Below are positions 34,269-45,276 of a DNA stretch of 64,000 nucleotides, piece after piece. The DNA lies in contig OX411545.1 of the NCBI GenBank assembly GCA_948146395.1, positions 25,127,526 to 25,191,525 of the forward strand. The letters run 5' to 3'. The stretch's first letter is position 1, and the number at the start of each line of letters is the position of its first letter. The translations under genes and the position numbers were made by a program. The notes beneath the pieces were generated by a model. That model ran no database searches and was not told the origin of the DNA. It worked only from the letters and a program-made list of their open reading frames with translations. This DNA is from Fragum whitleyi. Taxonomy: Eukaryota > Mollusca > Bivalvia > Cardiida > Cardiidae.

Positions 34269-34692
34269 GCAGTTAAGAATATCGCGAAATTGACAAGTTT
34301 AAAAATATTGGAGAGATTTTGGAATTAAATGGAATGAATGTGTGGAGCGAGTTTACAGTGCAATTAAAGGGAGGTAATCCAATATCACTAATTTTGTTCA
34401 TTTTGAACAAAATTAGCGATATGTATTACCTCCCTTTAATAAAATACATTTCTGTTTGTGTGTCTTTGAGGACCAACCAGACACTTTAAAAGCAACACAA
34501 GCCAATAAAATCGTAGAAGAATTTGATGGATCTGTTGATCGCATTTAACGATTTCGAAATGTTTTTAAACGATTTTTGAGCGTTTTGGATCGATTTGGGT
34601 GAGTGTTTGAATGAATGAATACAGCGCTTAGTAAATGATATAGAATGATTTCGATTGAAATGACTGTCAATTTCACGATGTTCTAAACTGTA
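34269..34692 (+). mobile_element. PAL-A element, complete
   Basis: GCAGTTAAGAATATCGCGAA to TCACGATGTTCTAAACTGTA. Core ATCACTAATTTTGTTCA / TGAACAAAATTAGCGATAT between GGGAGGTAAT and ATTACCTCCC. Confidence 0.9.
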
Positions 34693-35215
34693 ATTGCTTA
34701 ATGTGAGGAATTAAAATTGATTTTAGAAGTATAATCTGTAGTTATTCATTTGGTAGGGTAGACCCATGGTGACGGATGATTTACTTAAACGCTGAAACAC
34801 GCATATTTTTTGGTGTTGTAGGGAGCTTTCAATAAATCCAAGTTCATTTATTTACATATCGACATTTCGACCTTTGAATTCAAGGATTTACGGAAAGTGA
34901 AATGTAAATGTGTCTTGGTCAGGCGTTATATTTTTAAAAGTTATGAACTTCCTTTTTCAAGCTATATATGACTTATTATTGTTTGTTTTGTTTTGTTTGA
35001 AATACGCTTCTTTCTTTTTACAAAAAAGATATTGGAAAATAGTTAATCGAAGAGGTCATTTTTGTACTAGAGATTGCTGAAAAGGATGCACATAACTCTA
35101 AATATTTTACTGATTTGGGTAGTGTGATACCTCATAGAAAATATAAAACAATTAACTCATATGCAGTCAAGCTTTCTGCAAAGTTTCTTTAATCACACTT
35201 TCAATTATTTACTTC
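34693..35215. other. No identified feature
   Basis: AT-rich; nothing recognised. Confidence 0.45.
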
Positions 35216-35335
35216 CAGAAAACTGTCCGACGTACAAGCTCAGAATGTTCGTGAAACGTTTGAGAATTCAAACCTTCTTTGACACATGAAAAGTGGGATA
35301 CCGTTTTCAAACTTTTTTTGCATCCTGTAAAGTTG
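35216..35335. mobile_element. PAL-B relic (weak)
   Basis: AAACTGTCCGACGTACAAG...GTTTGAGAATTCAAACC and GTTTTCAAACTTTTTTTGCATCCTG follow the order of PAL-B arms but are heavily changed. Confidence 0.35.
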
Positions 35336-35424
35336 GTTGTCTCGTAAGACAGTTTTCTTAGCAGACAATGATACATGTCTGTATTTCAGTGTCTTCTTAG
35401 AAAACTCTATCACGAGACAACCAA
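35332..35424. mobile_element. Small foldback element
   Basis: GTTGGTTGTCTCGTAAGACA pairs with ATCACGAGACAACCAAC, with AGTTTTCTTA / TAGAAAACT inside. 93 bp; single copy seen. Confidence 0.7.
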
Positions 35425-35444
35425 CCGTACAGGCGCTTACAATC

Positions 35445-35702
35445 TGGGCCCGAGGTTATAAAACTTTTCTCAGGCTCGATTCAAAATTTTCTTAAATTTC
35501 AATTTGAGATTAAAGCCGTAATTCTGTTTTATTACTCATTTTAATGTATTAACATAAAAGTTGATATTAATAAGTTGTTATAAATAACAACTTATTAATA
35601 TCATCTTTTATTTTCATACATTCATTTTAGTTTAAAATTTTGTGAAAATTGAGCCTGAGCCTGAGAAATCTTTTATAACCTTGAGCCCTGAAGTCGATGA
35701 AA
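35445..35702. mobile_element. MITE family D, copy 1
   Basis: GGGCCCGAGGTTATAAAACT and TTTTATAACCTTGAGCCC are inverted, extended by CTCAGGCTC / GAGCCTGAG. The centre AATAAGTTGTTATAAATAAC / AACTTATTA is palindromic. Confidence 0.82.
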
Positions 35703-36048
35703 AGACGGATTAAAAATTTCAAATTTGAGAACTTTGTCTAAACCTAATTTATAGTTAGTTATAATTTTGGTATATACTCTTCCATTTTAAAGAATTTTAT
35801 AGACACCTTTCGAACCTTCAATAACAGCAAATATACTCAGGTCCAAAAGAAATTAAGCACTTTTAGGTTCTAAAGATCTTGAAACTAGAACCGCGTAATG
35901 TTAAAAAAATTCATAAAGACCATTGACGTCAGATCCTTTGAGGGCGAATTCCCTCAGTTATGAATTGTCTTACATGTATCTAAGATATCACATCAATTTT
36001 ACTCGTTAAATTAAATTCTAATTTGTAAAAATTAGAGAAAACACTTAC

Positions 36049-36192
36049 GGTAGTGGACTCGTAATCAAGTCATAAAGACTTACAGTTTTAACCGAGGTTT
36101 CCTAAAGATTTCACTTGGAAACCTCGTTTAACATTTTGAAAGATCATGTGTTCCGAAATGTTGCGGAACTGTTACGGGTCCAACACTTTAAA
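36049..36192. mobile_element. PAL-E element
   Basis: Centre AACCGAGGTTTCCTAAAGAT / TTGGAAACCTCG; right arm GAAATGTTGCGGAACTGTTA. The left arm is altered. Confidence 0.8.
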
Positions 36193-36256
36193 ATGTACTT
36201 TTCCGTTTAGAACAGAGTACAAATGAGTATATCGAACAATACATATAGGTTTCAAT

Positions 36257-36500
36257 CCTCTATAGCAATCACGTGCAAAATGACGAAAATATGTCCTAGA
36301 AATTTCACATTTTGTCTCATTTTTGCAATAAAGAAATAGAATAATCGTTTGTTTTTCGAGTATAATCGTTTGTTTTTCGTAAACAACAAAAGCTATATTT
36401 TTTAACTCGTGGCTCTGTCACTCGTGAAATTATAGCTTCTGTTGTTCTCTCAATGAAATATAAATCGATCTTACACTGAAACAAACGATTATCCTCTATT
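36257..36500. mobile_element. MITE family G, copy 1
   Basis: TAGAATAATCGTTTGTTTTT and AAACAAACGATTATCCTCTA are inverted, and an inner pair AAAGCTATA / TATAGCTT surrounds GTGGCTCTGTCACTCGTG. Contains a small tandem duplication of ATAATCGTTTGTTTTTCG. Copy 2 at 44333-44592. Confidence 0.82.
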
Positions 36501-36577
36501 TAATGAGCTTCAATTAGAAGGTGTAGGTCGCCTTCTAAAGATAAGCCGTATGTACTTTGCCTGATATTTTTTTTAAA

Positions 36578-37133
36578 TACAGTTAAAAACATCGTGAAGT
36601 TGATAAGCTCAATGATATTGAAATGGTTTTGGAATGAAAATGAATGAACGAGAGCAGAGAGTTTTAATGAAATTAAATACAGTTAAAAACATTGTGAAGT
36701 TGATAAGCTCAATGGTATTGAAATGGTTTTGAAATGAAAATCAATGAACGAGAGCAGAGAGTTTTGAATGAAATTAAAGGGAGGTAATTCAGTATCGCTA
36801 ATTTTGTTCAAGATGAACAAAATTAGGTATATTTATTACCTCCTTTACTTAAATATGCCTACAAATTCTATAAAAAGCTTTTTGAAATAGAATTTTTAAA
36901 AAGTCTTTGCAAACCAAACAGACGCTTAATAAACAATTGAGTCAGGGAAATCGCGGAATATTTCTAACGATTTTAATCTTGAATGAAGTTATTGATCTTA
37001 TTCATTTGGTGATTTCGGAGCGTTTATGAATGGTTTCAGTGAGTGTTAGGAATGAATGAATAAGGCACTGACTGAGCAATTTAGAGTGGTTTTTATCGGA
37101 ATGAGAGTCCATTTTACGACGTTACTAACTATA
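36578..37133 (+). mobile_element. PAL-A element with 100 bp terminal tandem duplication
   Basis: The left TIR plus arm (TACAGTTAAAAACATCGTGA to AATGAAATTAAA) is present twice at exactly 100 bp spacing (36578 and 36678). Then the core ATCGCTAATTTTGTTCA / TGAACAAAATTAGGTAT and right end TTTTACGACGTTACTAACTA. Confidence 0.88.
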
Positions 37134-37919
37134 ATGAAGGGTTTGCTGTGGCGGATGTAAGGTGGGCAGCTATCTATTACTTAGCAGCTCCAAAAGTAGC
37201 CGCGTAAACAACACTACTTTGAAACCAAATTTAGTTATTTACACAAATAGCTGTAGGTTCGGATTTAATGATCGGTCAGTGCTTTTATTTTAATACCAGA
37301 CTAAGAGCTACATGTACGTTGGATGTCCCCAAAATGATCATAGAACCTACCTACAAGTATCCATCTAGGGAGGTAATTTACACTAGACTGTAAGGCGTAT
37401 TTTATATTCATGTCATTAACAAAACCAAAATTATGTGTTGAAAATAAAGGAATTAATATACAAAGAATGTATTCAAAACTTACTACAATTAGATATAACG
37501 ATGTTTTTGCCATCATTCCTTTTTAAAGTGTAAACTATAATTAAGTTAAAAAAAATGCGGTAACAAAATCATGTATATCACTCATTCAGGTGACCTCAAA
37601 CTATTGTAAAAAAGAAAGGTAAACGGCCCTTAATCCAGGCATATCGATATTTCAATGCTCACAAACAAACGAAATTCTCATGTAATACAGTGAGAAGAAA
37701 GGTTTGTAACTCGTTTCAATCAAGTATTTCCGTAAAATCTATGCGAAACTACCTTTTGAAAATAATAACTAACATAAAAATTTGATGTCGATATTAGATT
37801 TACTCGTTTTTTACATCGCGTGAACTATGCGATCTGGACTAAGCTTTGTTTTACTGATAAAAAAAGAAAAGAAAAAAATAATATTAAGGAAAGAACAACA
37901 AAGACAAAACTTAAAATTG
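37134..37919. other. No identified feature
   Basis: AT-rich; short open frames only, none recognised. Confidence 0.45.
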
Positions 37920-37940
37920 ATTTTCATTTATCATCGACAA

Positions 37941-38196
<256 letters not shown>

Positions 38197-38226
38197 AGAA
38201 AAGGACTTCGATTTCATTTGTGAAGT

Positions 38227-38388
38227 TAAGATATAATCGATATTTCGTCAAACCGGACGAAATAATCGATTAGGTTTTACCTCCCTTGAAAATCATTCAA
38301 AACTCGCTTCTCTCACTAGTTGAATTTCATTCCAAAAATCATTTCAAAATCCTTTAACTTAACAATTTTACGATGTTCCGAACCGTAC
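38227..38388 (-). mobile_element. PAL-A half element
   Basis: Core TAATCGATATTTCGTC / GACGAAATAATCGATT, GTTTTACCTCCC, arm CTCGCTTCTCTCACTAGTTG, end CAATTTTACGATGTTCCGAA. Confidence 0.82.
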
Positions 38389-38487
38389 CGCGGTACTTTT
38401 CAAATTATCTTACTGTCGTTAAACTGCCATTTTGTGACTCGAGGCAGTCGTTTGCCACCATAGCTATGTAACAGATGAAAAGAGTAA

Positions 38488-38790
38488 CAGTAAACAACAT
38501 CGTGAAATGGACGAGGTGAAGAATTTTGGAATGATATATTCCCGAATGGAATGGATTGAGTGGGAGGAGCAAGTTTACAATGAAATTAAAGGGGGAAGGG
38601 GGTTTAATCCAACAACGATAATACCGTGCAAATTATTTTGAATGTAGTATGTAGTATTGGCCTTTTTAAATAATTTCGAAGCGTTTTCGAACGGTTTCAA
38701 TTAGCGATTAGACTGAATGAATTGAGCGCTGAGTGAATGCTTTAGAATGGTTTAAATTTCAAACTGATTTCACGTAACCAGTTGCAGTTT
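38488..38790 (+). mobile_element. PAL-A element, core-rearranged
   Basis: AACAGTAAACAACATCGTGA and the right end TGATTTCACGTAACCAGTTG are present. The core palindrome is replaced by GGGGGAAGGGGG and a segment (AATCCAACAACGATAATACC) that recurs at 45127. Confidence 0.75.
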
Positions 38791-39619
38791 CTAGCATTTT
38801 ACAACTTCATGTGATAGTTTTCATTTTATCGTTAAACTGCAAAGAGTAACTCGTGGCGGAAATTGGCCACCATAGCTGCTCTGTAACATATATAATCTGT
38901 CAAGAGATAGTGTTTGAGCCAAGCTGATCTTAACAGAGTCTAGTAGAGATAAGCTAGCCTTGGCGAGCATAAACCTTTCCTGTTTTACAAAATTTTGGAC
39001 CTGTCCAAATTCAAAGGTTTTGCAGACGAAAATTAAAAGTGGATTTAATTTGAAAAATAACCATTCAGTAGGGTAGAAAATAGTGTGGAAAAAGGAGAAA
39101 TTGCTTGTCAGAAGCAATTACTTCTTTTTTCACAATGTTTCTCACGTAAAAAGCAGGGATTAAACAGCAAAGGGTTAATAACTGTCCTATTCTATACGAG
39201 GTTAACTTTTTAGTTTGGATCAAACAAAATCAAGTAACATATTCCTTTTCTCACGTTAATTCCAGTTTGAACGTGAAAGCCCGTTTTTAAACGTCTGGGT
39301 GATAAAAATGCCACAATAACGTGCACAAGATAACGCCAAAAAGACGTCACTTAGAATGGGGTCTTTCACATGTGTGAGAAAAAGGAGATGCACTAGATTA
39401 GGAAATGTAAGAGGCACTATTCTCAGCAAAATGATATATGTGGCTTTGACATGTCATTCCTCTCGCGGGTTGTAATGGGTAATATATATGGCTTCTTCAA
39501 TTATCTCCTACCATTACAGATATTGAAAAGGAAAAAAAAAAGAATCAAGTTCCATCTATACAACATGGATGATTTAGATAACTTAAGACAAGTACGTAAC
39601 GACCCCGAACATGGTTTAT
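38791..39619. other. No identified feature
   Basis: AT-rich; a 98-codon minus-strand frame (38821-39117) shows no domain. Confidence 0.45.
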
Positions 39620-39784
39620 TTATGGTAATGGTCCCCTAATTGTTCCGCAGCATTTCACGTCTCATGATATTTCACAATGTTAACCGAGGTTTCCTAATGA
39701 AATCATTAGGAAATCTCGGTTAACACCGTTAAAGTTTATGACTGCCGAAAGGTTGCCGAACTATTACGGTTCCACTTCCTTAAC
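39620..39784. mobile_element. PAL-E element
   Basis: Best centre of the family: AACCGAGGTTTCCTAATGAA / ATCATTAGGAAATCTCGGTT. Outer arms GTTCCGCAGCATTTCAC / CCGAAAGGTTGCCGAAC. Confidence 0.87.
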
Positions 39785-39787
39785 TCC

Positions 39788-40030
39788 AGGGCCCGAGGGT
39801 TTAAAACTTATTTCGTGCTCAGCTGAGATTTTTCTCAAAGTTTGAATCTAAATAAAGGTACATGTACTAATATTCAATATAAATTTAATAAGTTGTTATG
39901 TATAACAAGTTATCAATATTCATTTTTATCTTACATTTATCAAAGTATATATTGCTACATAAATTAATCTTTAATCTTAATTATAAATATTTTATTTGAG
40001 AATGAGAAAATTTCATAATCTCAAGCCCTT
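39788..40030. mobile_element. MITE family D, copy 2
   Basis: AGGGCCCGAGGGTTTAAAAC and TTTCATAATCTCAAGCCCTT ends; palindromic centre AATAAGTTGTTATGTATAAC / AAGTTAT. Confidence 0.75.
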
Positions 40031-40189
40031 ACAATATCAGAGACCCGAGCTGCTCTTTAAACTTTAGAATACTACATATCATTCGATAATTGGACAGAAA
40101 CAACTTTTGTAGGTAATAATTACTTTACTCGAATGTCAAAAGAAACTTTGCTGACTCGGAGGGTGAATTTATGACCCCAGAATTGAACA

Positions 40190-40328
40190 AGAAAGAAATC
40201 ATTGGGAGGAAAAAAGTGACGCCTTGTGCCCATTGCTACCCTAACTAATTCAAAGTTCACTCATCGCACTCATTCAATCCATTCCAAAATCATTCGCCTT
40301 TTGAATTTTACAATGTTCTTGGCTGTAT
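40190..40328 (-). mobile_element. Element L end joined to a PAL-A half
   Basis: AAGAAAGAAATCATTGGGAG...CCATTGCTACCCTAA is an L right end (to 40238). It is directly followed by PAL-A (AAGTTCACTCATCGCACTCA to TTTACAATGTTCTTGGCTGTA). The same order occurs at 31242. Confidence 0.65.
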
Positions 40329-40798
40329 CAACCAAAATAAAAGCGACCGAACAACAGCTTGAGGTATTCCGCCCCGATTCTGACAAACTAAACATTTACA
40401 TGTTTCCATAGGTACAATAGTGAAATTGACATTTTCATCGCTCATTACCATTATGAATCACTCGCTTAGCCCTCACTTCATTCATTCTATTTAAGAACGC
40501 TCCAAAATTTTCAAAAGCACTTCAAAATCGTTCCTAACATTCGCCTATTAATTAAACTCGAACAAATCTATCCATAATTTTATTGGGTGGTGTGGGTTTT
40601 AAAGTGTCTAATTGGTCCTTGAAGACAGTCAAACACAAAAGTAAGTAGATTTTCATAGAGGAAGGTAAAATACAGTCAAACCTGTCTTAACGGACACATG
40701 TATTTAGCTAGCAACCTGTATTAAGCAAGCACCAACAGAGTTCCCCAATGAAGAAATTGCACTTAAATTTACTTGTATTGAGCAAGTATCTGTATTAA

Positions 40799-41110
40799 AA
40801 TAGATAGATAGATGTTTTATTGAAGTAACGTAAACTATACAGTTTCTTGTTACACAACAATGATGTACAATAAATCAACAAGGTCAAACAAACATATATA
40901 CAAACAAACAACTTGACAAATACATTTCAAACACTAAGGGTAATATAAGAAGCATGTATAGACCAAATTCGCTAATTTGACCAGTGGTTTGCATACAAGT
41001 GTACGGTTATCACTGCTCATAAGAGCGAACCCTGGTTATCTGTTTGAATTATGGTAAAGAAACATTAATTCGAGAGAAAATTATGTATTGAATAAAGTTT
41101 ATAGCATAGG
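40799..41110 (-). mobile_element. CR1-like 3' tail (non-coding)
   Basis: AATAGATAGATAGATGTTTT followed by AT-rich sequence resembles the minus-strand 3' end at 13634. No coding part is visible, so this is tentative. Confidence 0.4.
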
Positions 41111-41389
41111 AACTGATGGCATTTTTTTATTGACATTTATCATTTTTTTCAATTATTAAGATTTCCATAAAATATAAAAATCAAAGTACTGAAAGCACTG
41201 ATAAGTTGGAATGCGTTCGAGAGACGGTGACCTCAAGCTACTAGAGAAGCTGACGCCTCCCGCCCACCACAGGTGATCACATAATACGTCGCGTCTTTTG
41301 ACGGGCGTATATCAATCAATGTATTTCAACAACGAGAGACGCTTAAACACCTGAATCGCTATACAGGCCTGAATCTGATGAAAGAAAAA

Positions 41390-41947
41390 TTATAACGAGG
41401 GCCAGAATGGCCCTAAACCGCTCACCTGAATCCGATTGGTCAAGTGGATCTTATCCAAGAAACTTTCTGGCAAAGATTCATTCAAACTTGCCTAATTGTT
41501 GAAGAGGAGACATTATTCGAATTACAAGCAGTAATAATAGACCCTGCCAACCCATTCATTACAGAGGATACTCAAAATTAACCCTGCCACGCCCATATTT
41601 ATGGGCTAATGAAAATTTTGCAAACAATATTTGAAGAAGGTCATCAAAGGAACATTCTTGTAAAGTTTCATTGAAATCTGCCCAGTGGTTCAGGAGGAGA
41701 TGTCGTTCAAAGATTTTGGGCTCAAAATAAGCCCCGTCCTGTCATACCCATATTAATTAGACAATTAGATTATAGCGGCAATTTTGAAAAGGGTCACCCA
41801 GGGAACATTCTGGCAAAATTTCATTGAGTTTGGCCCAGCGGATTAGGAGAAGAAGAAGTTTTAAGAAAGTTGACGACACACGACGGACGACGGAATCAGG
41901 ATGATCCTTAAGCTCCCCTTGAGCACTTTGTGGTAAGGTGAGCTAAA
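41390..41947 (-). repeat. Tandem-type repeat H, diverged units
   Basis: Repeats of GGCAAA(G/A)TTTCATT...GCCCAG(T/C)GG...AGGAGA, starting at GGGCCAGAATGGCCCT and closing with GACGACACACGACGGACGAC and TGAGCACTTTGTGGTAAGGTG. Reverse relative of 47845-49121. Confidence 0.65.
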
Positions 41948-41989
41948 AAGGAAGAAAATGATACGGACCATATGGCCGACTAATGGAGG

Positions 41990-42480
41990 CACAGGCGACC
42001 TTATACACTCAGTACATTTTTTATATTATTTTTTCAATAAACTTCTGCTCCATTTGAGTTATCAATTGAATTTTAAATTAGAAGTGTCGCAAAGTGGACC
42101 TCAACAAGTGATTTTTCCATGATTAAAAGCTATTTTCGCAGGGAAGTCTTTTACTTCATGATTTGGAATCTCAAGACAACTTTTGGACGAAGTTCAATTG
42201 TGATTTCGACCTTTGTGACTCCAAAATTGGGCACTTTCTCGGGTCATTGACAACATTTGTGTCAAGTTTTATGATTTGGGTCAATTGGTTGTTCAGTTAG
42301 AGTGGAAACTGTTAACCGTTAAAATTTACTGTGACCGTGACATGTATGACCCCGAAACAATAGCGCATTTCTTTGGGTCATTGGCAATATTTGTGTAAAG
42401 TTTCGTTATTGTAGGTCAATTGCTTCTCCGTTTATCTAGCGGAAAGCAAAAGGTCAATGGACTGAGAGAAAGACATGATG
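41990..42480. repeat. Imperfect internal repeat
   Basis: GGGTCATTGACAACATTTGT and GGGTCATTGGCAATATTTGT, each followed by GTCAATTG(G/C)TT, recur about 125 bp apart. Non-coding; otherwise unknown. Confidence 0.5.
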
Positions 42481-42520
42481 AAATTAATATAATTATGCTC
42501 CTCTTCTTCTGAGTTGGGGG

Positions 42521-42958
42521 TACAGTTAATAACATCGTGAAATTGATAAGGTGAACGATTTTGGAATGATTTAAGCCTGATGTTGAATGAGTGAGCGGAG
42601 CGAGTTTTGAGTGAAATTTAAGGGAGGGATCCAATGTCGCTTATTTTGTTCAGGATGAACAAAGTTAGCAATATATAAAACCTATATAAAATATGCTTAA
42701 AAGTTCAATCAATAGCTTTCTATTTCGTCAAGAACCAATCAGACGCTTTAAATTTCATTTATGTCAGTGAAATCGCGATTTGGTTCTTGCTTAATTCATT
42801 TTGAATGTACATGTTGATCTTTTTTTTTTTTAGATAACTTTGAGTGTTTTTTAATGGTTTGAGTGAGTGTTTGGAATGAATGAATGGAGCGCTGAGTGAG
42901 CGATTAAGAATGTTTTTTTATTGAGGTGAATGTCAATTTCACGATGTAACTAACTGTA
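42521..42958 (+). mobile_element. PAL-A element, complete reference copy
   Basis: TACAGTTAATAACATCGTGA to TCACGATGTAACTAACTGTA, TA borders, 438 bp. The core is partly mismatched (TCGCTTATTTTGTTCA / TGAACAAAGTTAGCAAT). The right arm keeps AGAACCAATCAGACGCTTTA and GGAGCGCTGAGTGAGCGATT. Confidence 0.93.
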
Positions 42959-43345
42959 TGAAGTGTAAGAATGTGAAGAAAACAAGTTGAACTAGTCGGT
43001 TTGTTTCAAATGGCAAACTATTTTGGCGATGGAATGCAATTGGGCAAAGAAATTCATAATTCAATTAAAGATGTGGTGGCAAGGGTTTTATTGGATGAGT
43101 TTTTGGTTTTTACAATAAAACATTCATGTAGATAACTGCAATATGGCGGAAAACAAACGCCAACATGTTGCAAAAATATTTATTTACTTTAAAAGTGTAT
43201 CATCACTTTAAGAAAATGCATTTTTTCGTAGCTTAGACAGAAATTTACAATATAATAGCTTGTCAAAAGTTAAATGTGTAATAAGGTCGTTCAGATAGAG
43301 AAACTATACCTTTAAAAGAAGCTATAACATAATTCTACGAAAAAC

Positions 43346-43462
43346 AGGTCGCGACCTTACCAAATAAGTAGATCACGTGATTGGTCTGTGCTATTGCCAC
43401 AATACTGAGCAAACGGATCGCGACATTACCAAATAAGCAGATCACGTGATTGGCTAGTGATA
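43346..43462 (+). repeat. 64 bp tandem duplication with E-box and CCAAT motifs
   Basis: TCGCGACCTTACCAAATAAG / TCGCGACATTACCAAATAAG, each followed by AGATCACGTGATTGG. CACGTG is an E-box and ATTGG an inverted CCAAT box. No transcript is recognisable nearby. Confidence 0.75.
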
Positions 43463-43782
43463 TTGTTTATTTCTGACCTTATTGGACTTGACTCATCACA
43501 TGATTTCCAAATATAGTAATGCAAACATGTGATTCTAATATATTCGTACGCAACTTTCAATAAATATCGTTTAAAACATAAATTAGCGTGTCAATAATAT
43601 ACATGAAGTGATAGTTGTGTAATTGTACAGCATTATTACCTTTTGATGAAATAAACTGTATGTCTTTGTCAAGTTGAGATATACAAAATAGGCCGAAGTG
43701 TATTCTTATCCTGTTCACGTGATATGTGTTCTCAAAAAACCCGAAATGAAATTATCTTGTGTTCCTTTTGCGGTTTTGTTAA

Positions 43783-43817
43783 ATCTAAGTTGGAATTGCT
43801 CCGCATTCCAACTTAAA
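43783..43817. repeat. Small hairpin
   Basis: TAAGTTGGAATTGC / GCATTCCAACTTAA; stem of about 13 bp. Confidence 0.7.
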
Positions 43818-44015
43818 AACATCTAGATTAGAGTGAATTATCCATTTTCGATGGCATGTGCTTATCTAATATCCCTTTAGTGCTTACTTCAGACAGGTTT
43901 TACTGTATCGATAATTCAATCCAATAGGAGGAAATTAGCGAAATAAGATTACCTCCCAATCAAAGCAACCAAAAGTCGTTCCTTGCACTCATTCCTTTAC
44001 ATTCGGGATGCACTC

Positions 44016-44332
44016 TTTTACATCTATCAGGAACCATGAGATAGAAAATATAGAGACGAACGAGGATATTGGGTTAATTCATTTTACCGTATCTTAGAAC
44101 AATACACTCATCTATTAGGCTTGCGCATCTTTTATCCTATTTCTTACGAAAATGTCAATATCACTTATTTCTTTAATGCTTTTCAGTGGTTTATCGAGAA
44201 ATAACGGTAGATTATCACTTGATAAACTCACCGCGAAAGCAGTGAAATTATCAAAATCTTATACCCTGCTTTTGTGCATATCATCCTATCTGACGTCATC
44301 TATGCGGGGCGAAATAAGTGACGGCACATTAG
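44016..44332. other. No identified feature
   Basis: A 63-codon frame (44152-44343) without domain; nothing else recognised. Confidence 0.4.
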
Positions 44333-44592
44333 ATTTTGCATAGCAATCACGCGCAAAATGACGCGCTTTACGAAAATATGTCCTGGAAATTTCACATTTT
44401 GTCTCAATTTTGCATTGAAGAAATAGAATAATCGCTTGTTTTTCGAGTAAGATCGATTAATATTTCATTTCGTGAAAAACAAAAGCTGTATTTTCACTCA
44501 TGGCTCTGCCACTCGTGAAAATAAAGCTTTTGTTGTTCACTCAATGAAATATAAATCGATCTTACACTTAAACAAACGATTATCCTCTATGT
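44333..44592. mobile_element. MITE family G, copy 2
   Basis: TAGAATAATCGCTTGTTTTT and AAACAAACGATTATCCTCTA; inner AAAGCTGTATT / AATAAAGCTTTT around CATGGCTCTGCCACTCGTG. Confidence 0.82.
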
Positions 44593-44645
44593 AAATGGCC
44601 GACAACTAATAATGAAATATCAAAGAAAGGCCAACATCATTTAGA

Positions 44646-44763
44646 TTACCGTGAAGGAATGCCTCCGAAGAGTCTGCGGCGTCGATGTAACCATTCATCT
44701 GGTTCAACTTTGTCATTGCCAAAATCTATGGCAAAGACATTTCCCAAGATAACAAAAAGGATA
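44646..44763 (-). CDS. Candidate 3' exon of a small secreted peptide (speculative)
   Basis: On the minus strand an AG acceptor (GTGTGTATATGTAG) precedes a 38-codon frame ending in TAA. It begins hydrophobic (ILFVILGNVFA), then carries an acidic spacer (NDKVEPDEW), a tetrabasic RRRR, and the short tail LFGGIPSR. This looks like the second half of a signal peptide followed by a propeptide and a basic processing site. No start codon lies in frame before an upstream stop, so a 5' exon would be needed and I could not identify it. Local base use is a little richer in GC than its neighbours. It may be a chance frame; the family is not recognised. Confidence 0.3.
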
Positions 44764-45067
44764 CTACATATACACACATAACATACACATGAAAACACAT
44801 GTATATCTCAATCTTTATTTTTTATACGGATAAGAATGCTATTCTCGACGGGCCGTCGGTTACTTTGCGGTGGATAGTCGCAAAACCTATGTATGACTCA
44901 ATGATTTTTCCCAGCCTAGTTTAAGCTCAAAATTCAAATAGGAACAAACCTACTCTTTCATTTTCGAAGCCCAATGCTCGAATTACACTTTGTGATTTAC
45001 GAAAGGAGTAAGTGAATTAGAGCTTTCAGGGATTGCAACCCGAATATAAACCGGGACATAAAATACA
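44764..45067. other. No identified feature
   Basis: Nothing recognised; the missing 5' exon of 44646-44763 would be here or further right. Confidence 0.4.
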
Positions 45068-45276
45068 TTGACGTAAAAAAAGTCGTTCTCTTCTACCTGC
45101 ATATAAATGTCACATAAGGGGATGGGGGTGTAATCCAACAACGATTATGCCGTGCAAATTATTTTGAATTTAGTTATTGGCCTTTTTAAATAATTTCGAA
45201 GCGTTTTCGAATGGTTTTAGAATGCATGGACGTAAAAAAGTCGTTTTCTTCAACCTGCATATAAATGTCACATATT
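45068..45276 (+). repeat. 45 bp direct repeat flanking a PAL-A-derived piece
   Basis: GACGTAAAAAAAGTCGTTCT...CATATAAATGTCACAT (45070-45116) recurs as GACGTAAAAAAGTCGTTTTC...ATAAATGTCACAT (45230-45274). Between them lies the segment AATCCAACAACGATTATGCC...GCGTTTTCGAATGG shared with 38600-38690. Confidence 0.78.

Larger units (their letters stand above)
40671..43907. mobile_element. 3.2 kb TIR element (CAGT/TA type)
   Basis: Left end TACAGTCAAACCTGTCTTAA, right end GACAGGTTTTACTGTA; TA at both borders. CAGT ends and TA duplication fit the Tc1/mariner/pogo group (established). The ACCTGTATTAAGC-type motif repeats near the left end. No transposase is readable inside; the interior holds a CR1-like tail, tandem repeats and a PAL-A copy. 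Confidence 0.65.
40411..44015 (-). mobile_element. PAL-A element split by a 3.2 kb TIR element
   Basis: The left part 40411-40670 (ATAGTGAAATTGACATTTTC, arm, GAGGAAGGTAAAA) stops at the TA where the insert begins. The right part 43908-44015 resumes with TCGATAATTCAATCCAATAG and the complementary TTAGCGAAATAAGATTACCTCCC. Joining them restores the family's normal order. Confidence 0.8.
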
